Shown: in pieces, positions 27,655 to 38,445 of the stretch
How positions within the stretch are numbered: position 1 is the stretch's first letter
Layout of the letters: every line of letters begins with the position of its first letter
Origin: Leucogyrophana mollusca
Lineage: Eukaryota > Basidiomycota > Agaricomycetes > Boletales
Reading direction: 5' to 3'
Assembly (NCBI GenBank): GCA_021014945.1
Contig: MU266401.1
Location: forward strand, 1-64,000
Length of the DNA: 64,000 nucleotides
Made by a program: the position numbers and the translations under genes
Notes under the pieces: generated by a model
What the model was told of the DNA's origin: nothing
Database searches by the model: none
The model's input: only the letters and a program-made list of their open reading frames with translations

Positions 27655-29516
27655 ATGTGGAGACCTGCTACTCGCGAAGTATCCGGAACCAACGATGGTG
27701 AGCTTATTCGTATCTTTGCTTTGATGACCCTCATCATTTTTATTTTTGGTCAAAAGTTCCCCTCGGCACACGTCGACGTTTCGGACCCGCTCCAGCTGAA
27801 GAAGTAGCTCCGCCGCAGCTCGCCCAGCCATCGCCATCCGCCTACCCTCGTCAAGCACCCCAGGAACAGGATGGGGGCAGGCGGGGTAGGGATGACTCCC
27901 CTGTGGATGTCAACGGTAAGCTTTAGTTCCTTCAAAGAGGGCACATAACCGTGTGGCTTTTCCGTCCATCATTCTTGCGAGGTATCTTTTGCTACAGCTT
28001 GATGCAATCGCAGGAGTCCTGAAGCTTGGCTCCGCCTTAAAACTTATGACTATGCTAACACTGACCCTGAACTAACTCTGCCATATTGTGCTTTAATACG
28101 CCCTCAGTTGACAATGGACCTCGCAAGCGACGCAGCCGATGGGGAGATGCCAAAACTGAAATTCCCGGACTACCGACCGCCATTTCAGCCGCTGGTGTCT
28201 CTCAGGCGCAGCTTGATAACTATGCCATCCACCTTCGTTTAGAAGAAATCAACCGTAAACTAAGATTAAATGATTTTGTCCCTCCTGAACGCGAACGGTA
28301 CGTACCTGCTCAGCCTAACCAGCATTTACTTATCCTGTCCACTCAGATCTCCGTCTCCACCACCTACTTATGATGGTCACGGTCGCCGAACCAATACTCG
28401 CGAGGTTCGCTATCGTAAGAAGCTCGAAGATGAACGTATTCGTCTCGTCGATCGCGCTATGAAAAACGACCCCAATTTCCGCCCTCCTGTCGAATATCAC
28501 CAGCAAAAACGCTCCCAGCGCCCCTCCGACAAAGTTTACATCCCAGTCAAGGAGTTTCCTGAAATCAACTTCTTCGGGCTTCTCGTCGGTCCTAGAGGAA
28601 ACAGTTTGAAAAAGATGGAGAGAGAAAGTGGCGCCAAGATCAGTATTCGTGGGAAGGGCAGCGTTAAGGAAGGCAAAGCTCGACCAGACCAATTTGCTGA
28701 CGATGCCGAGGAGGATCTTCATTGCCTCATCCTCGCTGAAACCGAAGAAAAAGTAGCTGCTTGTGTCAAAATGATTAATAAAGTCATCGAGACGGTGAGT
28801 TGTTCATCGCTAACCGATCCATATGTGTACTGAAATAGACCTGCCAGGCCGCATCTACACCGGAGGGTCAAAACGATCATAAGCGCAACCAATTGCGCGA
28901 GCTTGCGGCTCTGAATGGTACACTTCGTGACGATGAGAATCAGATTTGCCAAAACTGCGGTGGACTCGGTCATCGCAAATATGACTGCCCCGAACAACGC
29001 AACTTCACTGCTAACATCATTTGTCGTGTTTGCGGCAGTGCCGGCCACATGGCGAGAGACTGCACTGTCAATAGAGACCCTAACGCTGTTGCTCTTGGTG
29101 GTCCGTCGCCTCCGATGAACAAAGGAGGCTTCGATTCAGAGTATGCCAGCTTGATGGCGGAGCTCGGAGAAGGAGGCAGAGGAAGTGCAGGAGATAGCGG
29201 ACGAGGCCCTTGGGGAGGCGGCGGCGCTGGTCACGACATCACAGCGGGTGGATCCAATATACCCCCTTGGCGTCGGCCAGAAGTCTGGCAAAGCAACAAC
29301 AATCAGCAGCAGCAGCAGAACACTGGCTATCGTCCACCTCAGCAGGGTTACGGCGGGTACGCCGGCGCACCAGGCCAGTATGGTGCTTCCCAATGGGGCG
29401 CTCAAGCAGGCTATCCCCAAGGAAGTTATGGCCAGCAGCCTGACTATTCAGCCAGCTACGCTCAATACTATCAACAGCAGTATGCTCAGCAGCAAACCGC
29501 CACTCCTGCCAACTAG
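27655..29516 (+). CDS. MSL5: Branchpoint-binding protein (SF1/BBP, Msl5)
   Basis: Nuclear splicing factor that recognises the intron branch site in the early spliceosome together with U2AF. Exon 1 27655-27697 ([14 protein letters not shown]); later exons give [19 protein letters not shown], the conserved U2AF65-binding ULM (RSRW). Then [23 protein letters not shown], a KH/QUA2 RNA-binding domain ([20 protein letters not shown] then [20 protein letters not shown]), and two CCHC zinc knuckles ([28 protein letters not shown]). The C-terminal about 130 residues are Gly/Gln/Tyr/Pro-rich ([10 protein letters not shown]), ending QTATPAN. This is the canonical domain order of the family. It is fitting in a window where introns are numerous and some splice sites are unusual, though that is coincidence, not evidence of function. 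Confidence 0.95.
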
Positions 29517-29814
29517 TCCTAATCTGCCATCGGTAAACTCACATCACAGACAGATCACCTCTCATCACTTGACCAGATCCTCGACTCCTTTCCCAGTTTC
29601 CTTCACAGAACCGTTCCTCACGATCGATTTTTCCTCCAGGCTCCAGCAGGTATCACCTTGGGAAAGTTGGGTCTGTACTCACTGCAGCTGACCGTCAGCA
29701 TTCTTTAGGGGTATATGTAATGATGACAGTAATTGTGATTGACGAATGCAGCACATCCCTTCTTCCCCATTGTGACTCAGGAAACAGTGGTCACTCGCGT
29801 CAAATTCGGCGTGA
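29517..29814. other. Convergent 3' intergenic region (BBP / NSUN5)
   Basis: About 300 bases between two stop codons. No coding pattern seen. Confidence 0.5.
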
Positions 29815-31665
29815 CTATGGAGTTTTCTTTTTTCTCTTTTTCTTCTGCTCGCCTCCGATATGTGTGCTTTCGGCATCTTCTGCCTTCCTCTTCCGTTGCG
29901 TTTCAGTGGAGTCCTGAAGAGGTTGCCCGCCTTGCTCCCTCACGAAACACGACACAAAGAAACCATTGGTCGCGTCCTCGCCAGGATTGCAACGCAGCAG
30001 CGAAGCGGCATCATCTAAACGTTATTTTCGGGACATCGTTAGCGACGACCAGATAGACACCCCCGGTCACGCACTTGCAACATCCATTTCTTCTGAAAGA
30101 CCTCGTCGATGCCACGTTGGTAGCACGTCGTCCTTTGGCGCTAGCTTGAAACGGCCCTCTCGAGCCTCGTCCGTCTTGAGCGCTTGACTAACGACGTGCT
30201 CGTTCTCCACGGCATGCACACTACATGTGGAGTATACTATTCGTCGAACGTGAGGAACTGCACCAACCACGTTGAGCGCCCGCGAGTACGACAGTGAAAG
30301 GGGAAACTGACATTTCATTGCATGCCTGATCATCAGCAGCTGAAATGCCGCCAGCTTAATCAAACGCTGTTCTTGGTCGATAGGCTCGCTGTTCTCTGGC
30401 CAAAAGATCAACTCGTGGAATAACTCTGAGGAAGGCGAGCCAACCTGTTTCCAAGAGATAGTCTAGGCGATTGACGATACCCGAACCACTACATGACGGA
30501 TCGAGCAGGCTGGCAGATACATCCCTTTTCAATTAAAATTTTATTTGGGGAGACGATTGACTGACATGTGTGTCGCCGCAGCATACTTGGGATGGGTGGG
30601 CTCTATGGTGAGAAAATCGGCGTTGACAGCCTCGACATTCTTGCATGCAGCCTTCGATAACATCGAGTTCAGGGTGGAAAAGCGCTTTCTGTCCCGCTCA
30701 AAAGCGAACAGCTGATCTCTGTAAGACGGGATCCTAACCATCTCACAGACAGCACTCGACTTGCCTTTCCCTTGTTTCCCATCAGTGCGCTCAAATGCGA
30801 AGTCTTGTTTCCGGGAGCTGCTGTAGCATCGATAACCACGCTCTTATCATTGGCGGGAGGAGCCAGAATAACGGCTGGAAAACAGGATGCCTTGTCCTGT
30901 AAGATGATTTTGCCGGATTTGTAGGAAAGATCGTCGTGAAATTGTTGCTGAGGATTGAAGAGGAGAAGGTCGGGGATATGATCGTCTCGCGCAAATCCTT
31001 GGCTGCGAACGAGAGTTAGAGGTTGAATACTATCTGAAGATGGGGCTCTACCTTGAAGTAAACGGCCCTGATAGGCTAAAACCGCGAGCAGTGTACGACT
31101 GAATAGCTTCCTGAGTAGTCCACAGGGAGGTATTGATTCGCACGTATCGTGGTATCTTAGCTGCAAATTGATTAATAACCACTCGGTGCAGAACGTCAGT
31201 CAGACGTTGCTAACCTGCCCGCTCGTCACCAGTATCGGCAAGCTCAACATTGGATTTTGCTCCGTGTTTAATCTTGATTCGCTGGAACTCGCTGTGCAGC
31301 CTTGCCTTGTGTCGCAACACTGCTTGTTTTACCGGTCCATCCCCGGCCTGGATGCCTTTGGAGAGGATCAGGTCGTGAACCAGTACAAGAGCAAGGTTGA
31401 GAGATGTGATTTTCTTCTTCTCTTCCACAAGGAGCTTAGATATCTTGATTACCTCGGCCAAAACAGCTTTGTCTACAGGACGACGACCGGGTGAGTTCCA
31501 GATGTTCGCACTTTTACTCATTCGCTCACACTTCAGTGTTTCAATCACGACGGCAGCAGTCCGCGACCTCGTTTTCTCAGGTAAGGTAGCAAGAACGCCC
31601 TTGATGGATCCTTCCTTGGCGTCAAGGCGGTCAAGGATCTGAGCGGTTTCGAAGTAAAAGTTCAT
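29815..31665 (-). CDS. RCM1: 25S/28S rRNA cytosine-C5 methyltransferase (Rcm1/NSUN5)
   Basis: Nucleolar SAM-dependent enzyme making m5C in large-subunit rRNA. Start Met 31665 (MNFYFETAQILDRLDAKEGS), matching the NSUN5 N-terminus. An N-terminal RNA-binding helical region (LALVLVHDLILSKGIQAGDG) is followed by the catalytic domain. SAM motif I is VIDATAAPGNKTSHLSALMG (about 30800). Motif IV contains the Pro-Cys in LLDPSCSGSGIVNRL (about 30480). The catalytic Thr-Cys is in RIVYSTCSVHAVENEHVV (about 30230). The last exon, from about 30018, joins to give DAASLLRCNPGEDATNGFFV and ends in a Lys/Arg tail (KKKRKKKTP), a likely nucleolar localisation signal, with stop at 29815. Both catalytic cysteines are present. 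Several short introns. Confidence 0.92.
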
Positions 31666-32185
31666 TGCGAGTGCTATATACTGGGTACAAACGGCGTTAG
31701 CGCCAGGAAAACCGAAGGAGCCTCGATGGAAGATATAGTAAACGGAATTCACGAGACCACAACTATGTCAGATGGAGAACTTCAGCAAAACCCTGAAGAG
31801 ACATGATGAGTATAGGTTCGAATGAACAGATAAAAATTCAGAATGATAGACTCGTCAAATCCCAGATGAACCAGGTCGGACAATGTAGATAATAATATAG
31901 GCATCATATGGAACACATTCGCAACGAGACGCTCACCTTCAGTGCAGCAGAATTTGCATAAGGACATCCAAGGCAAAATTCTAAAGAAAGAGATTGTCGT
32001 TAGCCATGATGCGGAGTTGGTAGATAGCTCTCCATTTGAACTCCGACAGATCGCCTGCTGTCGCGTTTCCAAAAACGCGCTTTTACTGCCGTGCTGCCGC
32101 GTCTCTGATCTCCCCTCCCCCTTCCTCGACGTCGAAAGTAAGGACCGGCTTTAAAAAGGCCAAACATATATAAAAACCGATAACG
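31666..32185. promoter_or_regulatory. Divergent promoter region (NSUN5 / DnaJ)
   Basis: 520 bases between divergent start codons. A tatataaaa string lies at 32167-32175, only about ten bases before the DnaJ ATG, too close to act as a normal TATA box unless translation starts on a near-leaderless transcript. No heat-shock element that I would defend. Confidence 0.4.
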
Positions 32186-34053
32186 ATGCCTTCCGTACCC
32201 GTTGAAACCGAGCTTTATGATCTCCTAGGAGTGCCACCAAATGCCAGTGAAGGTATGGGTCTGTTAGGCTTGTTCGGGAGAGCCAGAATTCTTACAAGGG
32301 CCTAGGCGACATAAAAAAAGCGTATCGGAAGAAGGTGCTTCACTTTCATCGTGGGTTGTGTCCTTGTAATCTTACATCTCCGTAGGCCAAAGAGCACCAT
32401 CCCGTGAGTTGCTGGTCAACCAATAATGTGTTTCCAGCTGAAGTAGACTCTGTCTGTTTACAAAGGACAAGGTGCGCATCCTGCTGTTGATGGCATTAAG
32501 CCTCGTATTTAACCGATATATTCTCTAGAACCCCAATGACCCCGAGGCTGCACAGAAGTTCCAGGAGATGGCCGCCGCGTTCGTCTTCTCGACAGTCTTC
32601 AATTTTAACGTCTCTTAACTCTCTTCCAGTTACGAGATCCTGAGTGATTCCGAGTCCAGGGAGGCCTACGACTCCCATGGAATGGCAGGTCTGGGCGGGC
32701 ATGGAGGTGGCCCTGGGGGGATGCCTGCAGACGCCGCAGAAATGTTTGCTCAGTTCTTCGGCGGCGGCCCCACATTCTTTGATTTCGGACCCGGTGCTCA
32801 TGGACCTCGTCGGAGGAAAGGAGAAGACACTGAGATTCCGTATAATGTCACGTTAGAAGACCTTTATAACGGCAAGTCAGTAAAAATGAATATGGAAAAG
32901 GAGGTCGTTTGTGGTGTCTGCCAAGGGTATGTGATGGACGAGCTGGGTTACTATTCGAACTCACGGTTTTCTGCACAGCTCCGGCGCACGCGGTAGTGCC
33001 AAACCGAAGGAATGTGGCCAGTGCGAAGGCAAGGGTTGGACCTTTGTTCAAACTCAGGTTTGTTTAAATGTCCATTTCATTGTATCCCTATACCATATAA
33101 TACGCCAACACAGATAGCACCCTCTCAGTTTGGAACGATGCGAGCCAAGTGCTCGGATTGCAACGGTCAAGGTAACAAGCTGCGAGAGAAAGACCGGTGT
33201 GTACATTCTATCGTTCTATCATCCGTAATTAACTCAGCTCTAGGTGTAAAAAGTGCAAAGGAGAGAAAACCGTCAAAGAAAAGACGCGTCAAGAAATCTT
33301 CATAGAGAAAGGGATGTCTGACGGACAGCGCATTGTTCTTGCCGGTGCTGGGGACCAAGAGGTACGCGCTTCTTGGTGTTGTTTCCTTTGATGGAGGACC
33401 TGACTCGCATTTTCTAGCCCGATGTACCTCCTGGTGATGTGATCTTTAAACTTAAAGCCTCACATCACGACTCCTTCGAGCGTTCCGGGAGTGATTTGCT
33501 CGCCACCGTCACGATCACGCTCTCAGAGGCCCTTCTCGGCTTTTCCCGCATACTGATAACGCACCTAGATGGGCGAGGAGTACGCGTATCGAGTCCTTCC
33601 GGAAAGGTGATCAAGCCTGGCCAGACCATTAGGCTACGCGGAGAAGGTATGCCAACGTATAAGAACCCGGATCAGAAGGGCGACCTTTTCGTTGTTCTGG
33701 ATGTTGAGATGCCAAGTGCAAGTTGGTTGAGTACCGTTGATCAGAACGTAAGCATTCCTTTGTTTTGTTGAATTGCCAAGCTGAATCACTTCCGTTCGAA
33801 GGCCCTGGCACAAATACTACCTCCTAAGAAGGCGGAAATAGACCCTGCACCAGCCATGGTTGACGAGGCTGCATATGAAGAGAGTGATCTTGTGGACGTG
33901 CGTGCACGGTCTTTCCCGGCTGGTTCGGACTTCTTTGATCAAGGGTTTGCATCGCAGTTCGGTGAAGGAGACGACGAAGACTGGGAGGATGACGATGGTG
34001 ACGACGACTACGAACACGGAGGGGGCGGAGAACCAGAATGCAGACCACAATGA
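32186..34053 (+). CDS. Type I DnaJ/Hsp40 co-chaperone
   Basis: Stimulates Hsp70 ATPase through its J domain and binds clients. Exons 1-5 start at 32186, 32306, 32386 (18 nt), 32466 (6 nt) and 32529. They assemble MPSVPVETELYDLLGVPPNA ... IKKAYRKKAKEHHPDKNPND, with the HPD motif split so that Asp-Lys is the 6-nt exon. A short Gly-rich region (GLGGHGGGPGGMPADAAEMF) follows. Four zinc-binding CxxC repeats come next: CGVCQGSG (joined across an intron), CGQCEGKG, CSDCNGQG, CKKCKGEK. The client-binding beta-sandwich has GDVIFKLKASHHDSFER and GKVIKPGQTIRLRGEGMPTY. The tail is strongly acidic (EGDDEDWEDDDGDDDYEHG) and lacks a farnesylation CaaX, so it is not a plain Ydj1 orthologue; an Xdj1-like or other cytosolic type I protein is possible. 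No signal peptide. Confidence 0.93.
32386..32403 (+). other. 18-nt exon in the DnaJ J domain
   Basis: Exon encoding Ala-Lys-Glu-His-His-Pro, flanked by acceptor cgtag and donor gtgagt. It supplies His-Pro of the HPD motif. Phase 0 at both ends. Confidence 0.85.
32466..32471 (+). other. 6-nt microexon (GACAAG) encoding the Asp of HPD
   Basis: Bounded by acceptor tttacaaag and donor gtgcgc. It adds Asp-Lys between HHP and NPNDPEAAQ. Skipping keeps the frame but removes the Asp that is essential in J domains. Introns on either side are 62 and 57 nt. Confidence 0.82.
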
Positions 34054-34219
34054 TAGATCTGGCGCATCACGGACGGCAAGCCTGAGTATACCGTCTTCTC
34101 TATCCCTTACACAGCTACTGTTCATGACCTCACCGCTCTGCATTTCTCTGATCTACGCCCGTGGATATATACAAGACTTATTCTCCCTGCTCTCCACTAA
34201 TCCATAATCCTGTTAACCC

Positions 34220-35342
34220 TTAGGAAGGGTTACCGACCTTGCCACTGGCATTGAAAGCCAGTGTGGTCTTGGACTGCAGCGTCCAGGTGATCCCTCCCAA
34301 GACATGTCCCAAGAAGAGTTCGTCCTGCCAGCAGAAGTCACTAGGTGCAACAACACAGAAGCAGTGTAACTCACACTCCATATCTCAATGCAATGACCAA
34401 GGCCCGTGTACCAGCTCCGACCAGCGATACCGCCACTTTCCACTCCAGCACCGCGTTCTTGGTACCATGCTAAAGGTGCCGAGATTTCATTAATGCCAGT
34501 CGGTAATTTATCAGGATCTACCTACCAATGGGATGCGGTGTCCCGTGGTCAAACTTTCTCACTCCGGGATCTACAAGTGATGTTCAGTATACGGCAACTG
34601 GCTTATCCTAACGGGGTGCGCTTGCCTTCGTAAGTCGACTCGTCGGCGGTAAGTAATAACTTCACGCCGAAGACACGAGGATCTGACTGGAAGTTGTACC
34701 TTTAAAGACTGATAGTTGGAGCATATGGGAGTGGGCAACAACTGCAGGACGAACATCTCATCCAAAAGCCGCCATCTCTCGGGAAGCATGATTGTACTTG
34801 GGTGAGTACGATCTTGTACGTCGACGACCTGAGCACGATATCAGCACAGTAGCGCACCCCAAGGCCGAAGAAGCACCTCACCGACTCTTGGATATCGGGA
34901 TGATAGTCAAAGTAAGCACCTAGTGACGAGTCAGTTTCGGACCATTCAGTCGCCCACCCTGCCTCTTACCTATCTGCTTCAGGAAGAAAGGGGTATCGCG
35001 CATTGCATCCGATGCGCAGTGCACTCCAATGAAGTTCCCCCCAAGGTTGAGGTATTTCTGCAAAGCGGCTTTCCCTGCGTCATCCAGGACTACCCGCCCC
35101 TCGTCGGCTCAGCTGTTATATGACCTGCAGTCTCTAATGCCCTCACCGATCCCAGAGTTGTTCAAGAACAAAATGGCGTCATACTTGGATAAGTTTGCGT
35201 CGTTAAACTGATCCTTGTCTTCAGTAAAGTCAAAGATAACCTCGATGGAAGCTGCCTTGGCTTTGAGTGCCTCGATTGATGCTGGGATGGAGTCGTGCCT
35301 AAACCCGGCAGTTGCAGAGTATACGAGGATGCGAGGCGCCAT
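34220..35342 (-). CDS. ThuA-domain protein (trehalose-utilisation-type fold)
   Basis: Contains the ThuA/class I glutamine-amidotransferase-like fold. The family has been linked to sugar metabolism, but its biochemical role in fungi is not established, so I give none. Start Met 35342 (MAPRILVYSATAGFRHDSIP); an in-frame Met six codons upstream (MSEQHT) is possible. Further blocks: DAILFLNNSGI, then VLDDAGKAALQKYLNLGGNF after a 57-nt intron, IGVHCASDAMRDTPFF, a Tyr/Asp-rich AYFDYHPDIQES, a substrate-loop-like stretch STIMLPERWRLLDEMY, and the C-terminal SGGIAGRSWYTGLGH followed by GITWTLQSKTTLAFNASGK. These are typical for the family and in the right order. Stop at 34220. No signal peptide, so probably cytosolic. 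Confidence 0.85.
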
Positions 35343-35867
35343 CGTATGTTGCTCGCTCAAGGACCAGTCGTTATGGGGTGGAAGAGAAATTGACCCTAGC
35401 CCATGTCAAAGGCCCTGTGACTGTGGAAGCCTCTGTGCGACCGAAATGCTCATTAGTGGGAATGCTAGGAGTCGTCTGACCGGCATGCTCTGTGGGGTTC
35501 GTCCGCACGGCGTCAATAGGACTAAGATACATAGCGGCGCGACGTACCGGTCCCTGAGTCCGAGGTTGTTCCCCCTGGACATGTAAGAAGTGTAATGTTC
35601 GTATTGCGAGGCCACTAGAATGCTACTGAAGTGTCCAAAGTGTGAATGTACCTATCAGCCGATCAGCCGTAGTTCGGTCTTCCGAACCCAAGCCGCGTCG
35701 GCGCCTGTCGGCGCGTCTGACGGAGAGATTGCTGGGTCATAATCGCGGAGTCTTAAAGAACCGCTCCATTATCAGGTTGCACGAAACTTGAACTTGAACT
35801 TGACTTATCCACGCCCTGGGTAGGAGCTATACTACTTGATCTGAAAACCCGCCGCCCACCTCCGTCT
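35343..35867. promoter_or_regulatory. Divergent promoter region (ThuA / membrane protein)
   Basis: 525 bases between divergent starts. GC-rich with palindrome-like stretches (for example gcgccgacgcggc near 35690-35710), but nothing I can assign. No gene recognised. Confidence 0.4.
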
Positions 35868-37829
35868 ATGTATGGAATGAAGCACAGCTCAAGGGGACTC
35901 TCTAGCTACGCGTGCCTCCTCATTGTATTCTCCAGCTATGTCTCCGCGGCACCTATATCTTCGAGCACTGGCACCCGGAATCGTGAAACCTATGTTCCCC
36001 TCATCATTACATCCTTAGTGTTTTTCTTGATGTTCTCGGCTCTTTCTGCTATCAAGATTGTATACATGAAGCACCGGCGGATTGGAACTATACACGCCCC
36101 CAACCTTTTGCAATCGAGTATACCTCCCGACTTCTCTTCTGACTACAACTCGCGCTCTTCTCTTATTCTGAATCAATGTCGAACGTACAAGGGGACAAGG
36201 ACGTGGTACAAGGCCCTTGGGCCCTCGGGCTTTCTTGTTGGCTGCTTTGGATCACCCACATGGGAAACGAGGATCAAATCAAAGATCGACAAGGAAGCTT
36301 GGAGGCGGCACCGGACCTCTTCGCTCGGCTATAAGCTCCACCAGGAGTCCCAGAGGCGATCATCTCGGACGGTATCCATCAATAACAGTGACAGGCAGAA
36401 AGGAAATCCTCGCTCCGACGGTCGTCTGACAAGATCCGTATCCTTCTTCAGTTTTTCCAGCGACCAGAACTCGAGCAACCCAGCCGGAATCGAGACTACC
36501 CGGAGCTCTCGCACACTCGCGTATCCACCCAAGGTGCTTACTGGGACCCCGGGGTCTTCTGTCTCTCGGCGATATTCTGCTCTGGGTCGATCGGCTGGCG
36601 TGTCCCGTCGCGTTGGTGACTTTGGAGAAAACATCTATCCCTGGGACGATAGTCGTGTTTCGGTCGGTCGAAACCGGAGGCATAACACTCGGACGACAAC
36701 ATCCTGGGAAGCTGACGCGTCTCTGAGACTGGTTAAGCCCACAGAAGGCACCAACAATCCTTTCTCATTCTTGTTAGGATGCCCTCCAGATTCCGCGGTG
36801 ACACCGCCGCTCACCAGCACCCGTGACTCTCTTCAATTTCCAAGGTCGTACAATCAGCTTCTCTGCAAGCCGCTCCCCCTACCCCCGTTGCCTGCCTCAT
36901 TCACACAGCCGGTTAGGGGCGATGGGGTAGTTTCGACTGAGTCCCGCAATATGCCGATTCCGCCTCATTTATTGCCACCCCTCCACTTTTCTCCGACTTC
37001 AGGTTTGAGTGACTTCCCATCCAGTCCGTTACCGAATCAAACTGGCGCGACCGGTTCAGTGTTCGATCTTTCTATTCTTCCCTCTAATACCCATGAGACG
37101 CCCACGGAGACAGCCGCTTCTCCCACTTCCGAGGACACCGAATTTATACAACCAAGACCTCTTTCTATTTCCCCTGGTGTCCCTAATGGAGCGGTTTCCT
37201 CGTCTGGGCGACCCACTCGGTCTAATCTCGCTCCGAAAACTCCTCCAATATTCGCGATTCAGAAGCTCGCTGGTAGGAAGAAGTCCAAATCCAAGACGTC
37301 TCACATCAGCAGATCCGGGAGTGGGGCTGTCCTTAGCGCATCTCCACTGCGATCTGTAGTCCTTCCCGAAGGTAGCGAGGGCGCGAAGGAAAACGCCTGC
37401 AGCCCGGCTGCCCGATTGGCCAATTTTGGGGCAATCGAATTTAGTGAGAGTACCCCTCCGAACGATCACGGCGCTATACACCCGGCGCTACACCCTTTGA
37501 GCCCATCGTCCTACTCGTCCACGTCTTCTCCGCGACCTATCTCGGCGTATGACAGCGGCGTTAGCGCTTTAAAAGTTGCGATCCCGCGCTCTCGTGACTC
37601 GCACAAGTCAGCCGGCACCACACCCACTCTGCGCACCCCTCGGTCCGACCAAGACTTTGCGGAGCGATTTGAAGAAGTCGACATCAAGCTCCTTGGGCTC
37701 GACCGATTCCACTGGTCTGAAGAGGTGGAAGAGGCCAAGACACGCTCTTCTCATGCCAAGAAGGATAGTATGGGCCTCATTTCGTTCTGGGAGGAAGGAG
37801 GATGGTTGCGTGAACACGAACGATGGTAA
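35868..37829 (+). CDS. Orphan single-pass membrane protein with long disordered cytosolic tail
   Basis: I do not recognise the family. The 653-codon frame is uninterrupted, unusual here. Residues about 10-28 form a signal-peptide-like hydrophobic stretch (SYACLLIVFSSYVSAAPISS). Residues about 43-65 form a second, longer segment (PLIITSLVFFLMFSALSAIK) followed by basic residues (MKHRRIG), predicting a short external N-terminus and a large cytosolic tail. The tail (about 580 residues) is Ser/Pro/Arg-rich, with proline clusters such as PLPLPPLPASFTQP that could bind SH3 domains. A conserved-looking end reads FEEVDIKLLGLDRFHWSEEV then FWEEGGWLREHERW. The stop TAA sits inside a good donor (TGGTAAGA). 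Splicing from 37827 to the atatag ending at 37876 would replace the end with WSDVGLAR. Membrane or cell-wall sensing is only a guess. Confidence 0.7.
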   Translation: MYGMKHSSRGLSSYACLLIVFSSYVSAAPISSSTGTRNRETYVPLIITSLVFFLMFSALSAIKIVYMKHRRIGTIHAPNLLQSSIPPDFSSDYNSRSSLILNQCRTYKGTRTWYKALGPSGFLVGCFGSPTWETRIKSKIDKEAWRRHRTSSLGYKLHQESQRRSSRTVSINNSDRQKGNPRSDGRLTRSVSFFSFSSDQNSSNPAGIETTRSSRTLAYPPKVLTGTPGSSVSRRYSALGRSAGVSRRVGDFGENIYPWDDSRVSVGRNRRHNTRTTTSWEADASLRLVKPTEGTNNPFSFLLGCPPDSAVTPPLTSTRDSLQFPRSYNQLLCKPLPLPPLPASFTQPVRGDGVVSTESRNMPIPPHLLPPLHFSPTSGLSDFPSSPLPNQTGATGSVFDLSILPSNTHETPTETAASPTSEDTEFIQPRPLSISPGVPNGAVSSSGRPTRSNLAPKTPPIFAIQKLAGRKKSKSKTSHISRSGSGAVLSASPLRSVVLPEGSEGAKENACSPAARLANFGAIEFSESTPPNDHGAIHPALHPLSPSSYSSTSSPRPISAYDSGVSALKVAIPRSRDSHKSAGTTPTLRTPRSDQDFAERFEEVDIKLLGLDRFHWSEEVEEAKTRSSHAKKDSMGLISFWEEGGWLREHERW

Positions 37830-38445
37830 GATATGATCTCTGCGTTGCCTGTGGTGTCCTAAATGGCAGATATAGGTCCGATGTTGGGCTGGCACGTTAA
37901 TGAAGCTTCACTCCGCCGTCAGGTTTGATGAATGAACGCTGTACTTTCGGTTTGTAATAGCTGTGTTTCGTTTGTTTTGTTTTGTTTTGTTTTTTTCGCC
38001 CTCGCCCTCAGGATTTTCTGCGCAACGTCGGCATCATGCACAGTAACGGCCTAGGAACATGTAGCTTATATGAATATATGAATTTGTTTGGCGTTCAATC
38101 ACATACATACAGTCATTCACTAGCTTCACTGGGGACATTGGCGGTTGAAGTAGCCAATGACGCCACGCTCGTTGGCGTTTAGTACTGCCGAGTACCCGAT
38201 GATCGCAGTGTTTGTTTGTTGTTCCTTGCCCTTCATTTTGGACACCCGTGCACTGCTAATATTGTCCCGGTGAGCTGATAGGCCGGTTAGTCTGACAACG
38301 AGCCTTGCGATCGGAGGTACTGCAGTGCAAACCGCGCAGGACATTCCAGAACAGCCTCGCTGGCACCACGGGATAATAACTTTGAAACCGTTGCGACTTT
38401 GGGTCTCAAGATCATAACAACCAACGCTCCCTACTAGTACCAGAC
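37830..38445. other. Intergenic region with a TTTTG microsatellite
   Basis: About 610 bases between two plus-strand genes. A run of TTTTG/TTTGT units and Ts lies at about 37965-37996. No gene recognised. The last part should be the promoter of the C2 gene. Confidence 0.5.
37965..37996 (+). repeat. TTTTG microsatellite
   Basis: About four tandem TTTTG units followed by a T run, in an intergenic region. Confidence 0.85.

Noticed and set aside
31782..32072. Minus-strand 96-codon frame upstream of NSUN5
   Set aside because: Sits in the divergent promoter region; the sequence has no family features, and NSUN5 has a complete start at 31665.
32166..32176. TATA-like string before the DnaJ gene
   Set aside because: Only about ten bases before the ATG, so it cannot be placed at normal core-promoter spacing; treated as AT-rich leader.
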